Source: Thiogranum sp. (GTDB lineage: Bacteria > Pseudomonadota > Gammaproteobacteria > DSM-19610). Taken from it: a stretch of 52,827 nucleotides of DNA. Below are positions 50,009 to 52,827 of the stretch, piece after piece. The DNA lies in the NCBI GenBank assembly GCA_030148775.1, contig JASBST010000046.1, forward strand, positions 1 to 52,827. Reading direction: 5' to 3'. The notes under the pieces were generated by a model that made no database searches, had not been told where the DNA came from, and saw only the letters and a list, made by a program, of their open reading frames with translations. Position 1 is the first letter of the stretch; each line of letters begins with the position of its first letter. The position numbers were made by a program, and so were the translations under genes.

Positions 50009-50218
50009 TTACGCCCATTTTATCTTCAAGTCACGTGCACGTTCTGCACAATCTCGAAGATACAAATTAATGAGACTTTGATAAGGAATACCCTTCTGCT
50101 CAGCCAATGCTTTGAAATACGAAATTGTATCTTCGTCAAGCCTGATAGTGATCTGCTTCTTCAGCTTCTTTGCATAGGGATTCTTTTTCGATTTTGAAAA
50201 ATCGTAATGATCACGCAT
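50009..50218 (-). CDS. brnA: BrnA/CopG-like antitoxin
   Basis: Protein of 69 residues from ATG 50218 (GAGGG ahead). It has the BrnA start DHYDFSKSKKNPYAKKLKKQ and a ribbon-helix-helix ITIRLDEDTISYFKALAEQK, GIPYQSLINLYLRD. It binds DNA and the BrnT toxin. The frame is open to 50233, and the start overlaps the toxin gene by 8 bases. Confidence 0.88.
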   Translation of the reverse strand: MRDHYDFSKSKKNPYAKKLKKQITIRLDEDTISYFKALAEQKGIPYQSLINLYLRDCAERARDLKIKWA

Positions 50219-50507
50219 TTCTAAAGCCCTCATACTTGTGTCGCTCGGAGCGGTCTGCTTTACGGGCTGAAATAATACGAATGGTTTCCGGCTCCTCTCG
50301 ATAGCAATGACAGACGACCAGTAATCGTAACCGTGAGCTCAGACCCAGGAGAACGAAACGGTCCTCTTCATCTGAGTGGTCAGGGTCGGCCATAAAACGG
50401 GCATTTTCATCAAAAAATGCCGTCCTTGCTTCCTCGAAAGAAACGCCGTGCTTCTTCCGATTTGCCGCATCCTTTCGGCGATCCCATTCGAAATTGAGCC
50501 CATCCAT
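50211..50507 (-). CDS. brnT: BrnT-family toxin
   Basis: Protein of 98 residues from ATG 50507. The BrnT pattern is FEWDRRKDAANRKKHGVSFE, EEARTAFFDENA and later ETIRIISARKADRSERHKYE with the active Arg and Tyr. It is a RelE-fold RNase. ATG 50513 is an alternative, but a TATAAT at 50516-50521 would then touch the start codon; 50507 gives a leader of almost no length. Confidence 0.88.
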   Translation of the reverse strand: MDGLNFEWDRRKDAANRKKHGVSFEEARTAFFDENARFMADPDHSDEEDRFVLLGLSSRLRLLVVCHCYREEPETIRIISARKADRSERHKYEGFRNA

Positions 50508-50515
50508 GGCCATAT

Positions 50516-50543
50516 ATTATAATTATATTGTAGTTACATGCAA
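50516..50543 (-). promoter_or_regulatory. Putative promoter of BrnTA
   Basis: On the minus strand TTGCAT (50538-50543) and TATAAT (50516-50521) are 16 bases apart; a second TATAAT at 50522-50527 directly precedes. The toxin ATG at 50507 is eight bases behind. As in the two other toxin cassettes, there is no room for a leader. Confidence 0.5.
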
Positions 50544-50572
50544 GAGGGCCGGTAACCTCCTATTTTTCTGAC

Positions 50573-50647
50573 ACATAACGCTCGCCATAACCGGCTGGCA
50601 ATGGAGCGCAGCGGAATTGCCAGTCCGAGTTGATGCGGTTGTTAGGC
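50573..50647 (-). other. attC site (M48 peptidase)
   Basis: Core boxes ACATAAC (50573-50579) and GTTAGGC (50641-50647), inner boxes CCATAACCGG and GTTGATGC, and the stem CTGGCAAT/ATTGCCAG. It belongs to the same subfamily as 4404, 6317 and 10677 in the left array. Confidence 0.87.
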
Positions 50648-50653
50648 ACTTAA

Positions 50654-51922
50654 TCAATACCGATTCAATATCTGCTGCCGCTTTCGCTCATACTCCGCGT
50701 CCGTGATGAGGCCCTGGTCGCGAGCACGCTTAAGCTGCGCGAGCTGCTCGGCAAGACCGGGGCCGGCCGGCGTCTTTGCTGGCGCATCGGCCACCGGCGC
50801 AGTAGCTGCCGGCGCGGGTGCTTTTAGAAGGACGCTGTCGACTTTCTGCAGCGCCAGCATCACGCGGTAGCTCTGCTGAAACTTTGATAGCGATTGTAGA
50901 TCGCGCCGATTGTGCGCGTAGTCCGTCAAGGCAGCAATCGAGGCGATCCGGTTCTGTTCTTGCGGATGCGTGGCGAAAAAGCTGTCGAGCTTTTGCTGTT
51001 GCATCGCAAGGTTGTACCGCTGGACTGTCTGATTGTAGTGAAGTCGTCTCGCTTCGGCATCTCGACAGATGGCATTCACCTTGTTGGCGTTCTCCTGAGT
51101 TTGGTACTGCCGGGACGAATTGTATTGTTGCGTCCACTGCTGACAGGTAGTCTGAGCCTGTTGAACCTCCTGGCGCATCTTCACCAGAAGCTGCTCGTTT
51201 TCCTGCTGGGTCTTATCCTGTTGACGCTTGCCGCGGCTGAAGAAGTCAGCCCCCCGCAGGGGATCAAAGCCAACGCGGCGCGTGATGGCGACAGCGATGG
51301 CGTCGGCTTCTTCCTCGTCCCCGCGGCTATAGGAGGTAGTCGCTATCTTGGCGAAGTCTAGGTAGTCGTCCTTGTGCTTTTTCGACAGCATCGCCGCCAG
51401 GACTGCGAGACCGGCGATGGTGGAGGTGACGTCTTCCTGGGCGCGCGCCCGGTGTTTCAGCAGCGAGTGACCCAACTCATGGGAGAGCACAAAGGCCAGC
51501 TCATCATCGCTGGTCGCCTCGCCGATCAGGCCGGTATACACGTAGACGTACTTGCCACCGGTGACAAAGGCGTTGGCAACGGGCGGATCGGTATCGAGTA
51601 TGCGCACGACCCAGTGCGAGGGGTCTTCGCCCATGGCTTCGAGCAGCTTTCTCACCATGGCGTTTGCCCGGGCAGAGCGCTCGTCCGTGACCAAGTAGAC
51701 CTTACCGCCCTCCATGTGACCCGCCGACATGAGCTTGTCATCGAAATCGCGCGCCTCCTTGACTAAGTTGGGCGGGATCGGCGATTTCAGCGCGGCGACG
51801 ATGGCTTCGACGCTGTGTTGGTCTTTTAACTGGGCTGAAACGCTAAGGGGGGAAAGCGCCAACCCAAGGAACAGAGCAAAAATCGTCAACGTTGCACGGT
51901 GTGCGCCAATACACATATTCAA
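50654..51922 (-). CDS. M48-family metallopeptidase with C-terminal SHOCT domain
   Basis: Exported protein of 422 residues. Signal peptide about 1-30. The zinc site is SHELGHSLLKH (about 147-157) with the third ligand in GDEEEADAIAV (about 201). A Gln-rich helical stretch (about 230-310) follows, an Ala/Pro linker (about 367-388) and a SHOCT motif at the end (LAQLKRARDQGLITDAEYER). It resembles BepA/LoiP-type periplasmic proteases, so envelope protein quality control is likely. AGGAGG precedes ATG 51922. Its stop is six bases from an attC, so it may be cassette cargo; no attC is clear upstream. Confidence 0.87.
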   Translation of the reverse strand: MNMCIGAHRATLTIFALFLGLALSPLSVSAQLKDQHSVEAIVAALKSPIPPNLVKEARDFDDKLMSAGHMEGGKVYLVTDERSARANAMVRKLLEAMGEDPSHWVVRILDTDPPVANAFVTGGKYVYVYTGLIGEATSDDELAFVLSHELGHSLLKHRARAQEDVTSTIAGLAVLAAMLSKKHKDDYLDFAKIATTSYSRGDEEEADAIAVAITRRVGFDPLRGADFFSRGKRQQDKTQQENEQLLVKMRQEVQQAQTTCQQWTQQYNSSRQYQTQENANKVNAICRDAEARRLHYNQTVQRYNLAMQQQKLDSFFATHPQEQNRIASIAALTDYAHNRRDLQSLSKFQQSYRVMLALQKVDSVLLKAPAPAATAPVADAPAKTPAGPGLAEQLAQLKRARDQGLITDAEYERKRQQILNRY

Positions 51923-52066
51923 ACCTCCTAGTTTCTACCGGTCAACATGACCAGTCTGTCTAAAGCGCTAACGCGTGAGTACAGCCTCCACGACCTTCGC
52001 GCCGGCCGACGAAGCGCGGCGTAAGTGGCGCCCTGAGTAAAGAGAATATTCGGCATTTGATCCATG

Positions 52067-52324
52067 CTATCTGTAGAACACCGCAATCAATGCCACCAAA
52101 GCACTCAGCGTCGAACCGATAGCAGCGATTACCGCGACAATCCATAGTCGATGCTCCCGAATATGTCTTTCGGCTTCTATTACTCGGCGTTGTATTTCTT
52201 GCTCGGAAGCCTGAAAGGGCACGTTGCCTTCGCCTGGAACGAGGCAGCCACCCTCGCCATCGACGACAACGCCGAGTTCTCTCGCCCTTTTGAGAAGCAA
52301 TTCGCCTGTCGGTAGTGTTTTCAT
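52067..52324 (-). CDS. Small tail-anchored membrane protein, unknown
   Basis: Protein of 85 residues from ATG 52324 (TTG 52351 is an alternative). A soluble part with KTLPTGELLLKRARELGVVV and a predicted helix (ASEQEIQRRVIEAERHIREH) ends in one membrane segment LWIVAVIAAIGSTLSALVAL near the C-terminus. The family is not known to me. It lies upstream of the M48 gene on the same strand, 145 bases away. Confidence 0.6.
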   Translation of the reverse strand: MKTLPTGELLLKRARELGVVVDGEGGCLVPGEGNVPFQASEQEIQRRVIEAERHIREHRLWIVAVIAAIGSTLSALVALIAVFYR

Positions 52325-52399
52325 ATCTTCGTGATGATTCTGGATGCCCAACGTCTGAAGCCAGCCGCGCGCGCCAGCGCGTCGAGCTGGGCTGATTTG

Positions 52400-52708
52400 C
52401 TAGCCGTCATTTTCCGCACCTTCTCCACAGAACACGGATACTTCGATATGGCCTATACGCAACATATTGGGCCTATTTGTACCCCAGATGTATTGCTCGT
52501 CGTTGCTATCTTCAAACGGCACAGTCGTTAGTCCTAGATTCACTTTACCATTTACCCCTGGATTCAGGAGCGATGCCAGTATCGTTGCATTTAAGGGTAG
52601 CGCACCACCATGAATAAACGGCTCGCCTCGTTCTCCTTCAACATGCGCAAGAAACCCCACATCCCGACTCGTAAGCTCTCTGTCTAGTTCTTGCGCGGTC
52701 CGCCATTT
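52400..52708 (-). pseudogene. Gene fragment, 5' end removed by IS3 element
   Basis: An open frame reads KWRTAQELDRELTSRDVGFL, AHVEGERGEPFIHGGALPLN and continues to CGEGAENDG and TGA. The frame runs without a start into the IS3 inverted repeat at 52709. The product is not recognised. The first in-frame start inside is GTG 52660, but the N-terminal part before it looks genuine, so the gene is truncated. Confidence 0.6.
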
Positions 52709-52827
52709 TGAATCGCCCCGGGTTTCGTGGAGGCTGTTTGGTTTAAGTGTCAGGCAGCAAGCGGGTCCTTCTCGGCGAGCTGCCGCCAGTAGTTTGCCTC
52801 AGCCTCGGCCGGCGGGATATACCCGAT
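52709..52827 (-). mobile_element. IS3-family element, right end only
   Basis: TGAATCGCCCCGGGTTTCGT (from 52709) matches the terminal repeat type of an IS3 subgroup (usual form TGAACCGCCCCGGGTTTCC, from memory). The transposase C-terminus follows. The rest lies outside the window. Confidence 0.75.
52750..52827 (-). CDS. IS3-family transposase OrfB, C-terminal end (partial)
   Basis: The last 25 codons are visible: IGYIPPAEAEANYWRQLAEK then DPLAA and TGA at 52750-52752. This is the usual C-terminal pattern of IS3-family OrfB integrase-type transposases. The catalytic domain lies beyond the window, so it cannot be judged whether it is intact. Confidence 0.8.
   Translation of the reverse strand: MGYIPPAEAEANYWRQLAEKDPLAA

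Noticed and set aside
1..52827. tRNA, rRNA, replication origin or prophage genes
   Set aside because: Read for these; no cloverleaf, rRNA core, iteron set or phage structural gene was recognised by eye. A tRNAscan or Infernal run would be decisive.

Overview
The window looks like a chromosomal contig from a proteobacterium, most likely a gammaproteobacterium. The hints are GC-rich core genes, OmpA and PEP-CTERM-like surface proteins, LysR/azoreductase and pirin genes, an Ada-like repair protein, an IorAB-type molybdenum oxidoreductase, and integron cassettes with gammaproteobacterial-style attC sites. No rRNA, tRNA or CRISPR was seen, so the order or genus cannot be set. An IS4-family element starts at the left edge and an IS3-family element enters at the right edge.

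Layout. (1) 1-3.7 kb: a complete IS4-family element inserted in the end of a channel-like gene, a remnant of a VOC gene, and a divergent lysR/azoR pair around a perfect palindrome. (2) 3.7-11.3 kb: an array of co-oriented (minus-strand) gene cassettes separated by attC sites, with no integrase in the window (a CALIN). Cargo: GNAT acetyltransferase, VOC protein, methyltransferase, CDF-like metal transporter, a GST plus ECF-sigma two-gene cassette, a YHS/Cys-rich protein, small membrane proteins, a truncated ABM protein and a frameshifted metallopeptidase. (3) 11.3-12.7 kb: an IS256-family element without visible target duplication, closing the array. (4) 12.7-20.1 kb: a leucine-rich-repeat gene and a 2067-residue exported SpvB/FG-GAP/RHS protein ending in a GIY-YIG nuclease, with a DUF5076-like gene directly behind it as immunity candidate.

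(5) 20.5-48.1 kb: GC-rich, core-like DNA. It begins with two lipoproteins and an SDR, then a secreted-glycan group (modular glycoside hydrolase, two related NodB-type deacetylases, an OafA-type acyltransferase, a DUF302 protein, an SGNH hydrolase). Next come an Ada-like repair protein, a methyltransferase, a GAF histidine kinase, a SoxB-like 5'-nucleotidase, and an IorA-IorB-XdhC-MocA operon encoding a molybdenum hydroxylase with its maturation factors. An OmpA-family protein with a perfect 9-bp minisatellite, a second LysR/azoreductase unit with pirin, and a PEP-CTERM-like protein follow. (6) 48.2-50.65 kb: a second, smaller cassette array in the same orientation, carrying three toxin-antitoxin modules (two HigBA, one BrnTA), then an M48 peptidase with a SHOCT tail, a small membrane protein and a gene cut by the IS3 element.

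Most notable: two attC arrays about 38 kb apart sharing one attC subfamily; three toxin-antitoxin cassettes whose promoters sit so close to the toxin start codon that the messages should be nearly leaderless; seven FG-GAP repeats each with an invariant C-x17-C pair in an exported RHS GIY-YIG toxin; a fold-back arm that can mask the IS4 transposase ribosome site; and several operator palindromes. All family calls are from reading the translations; no database search was run.
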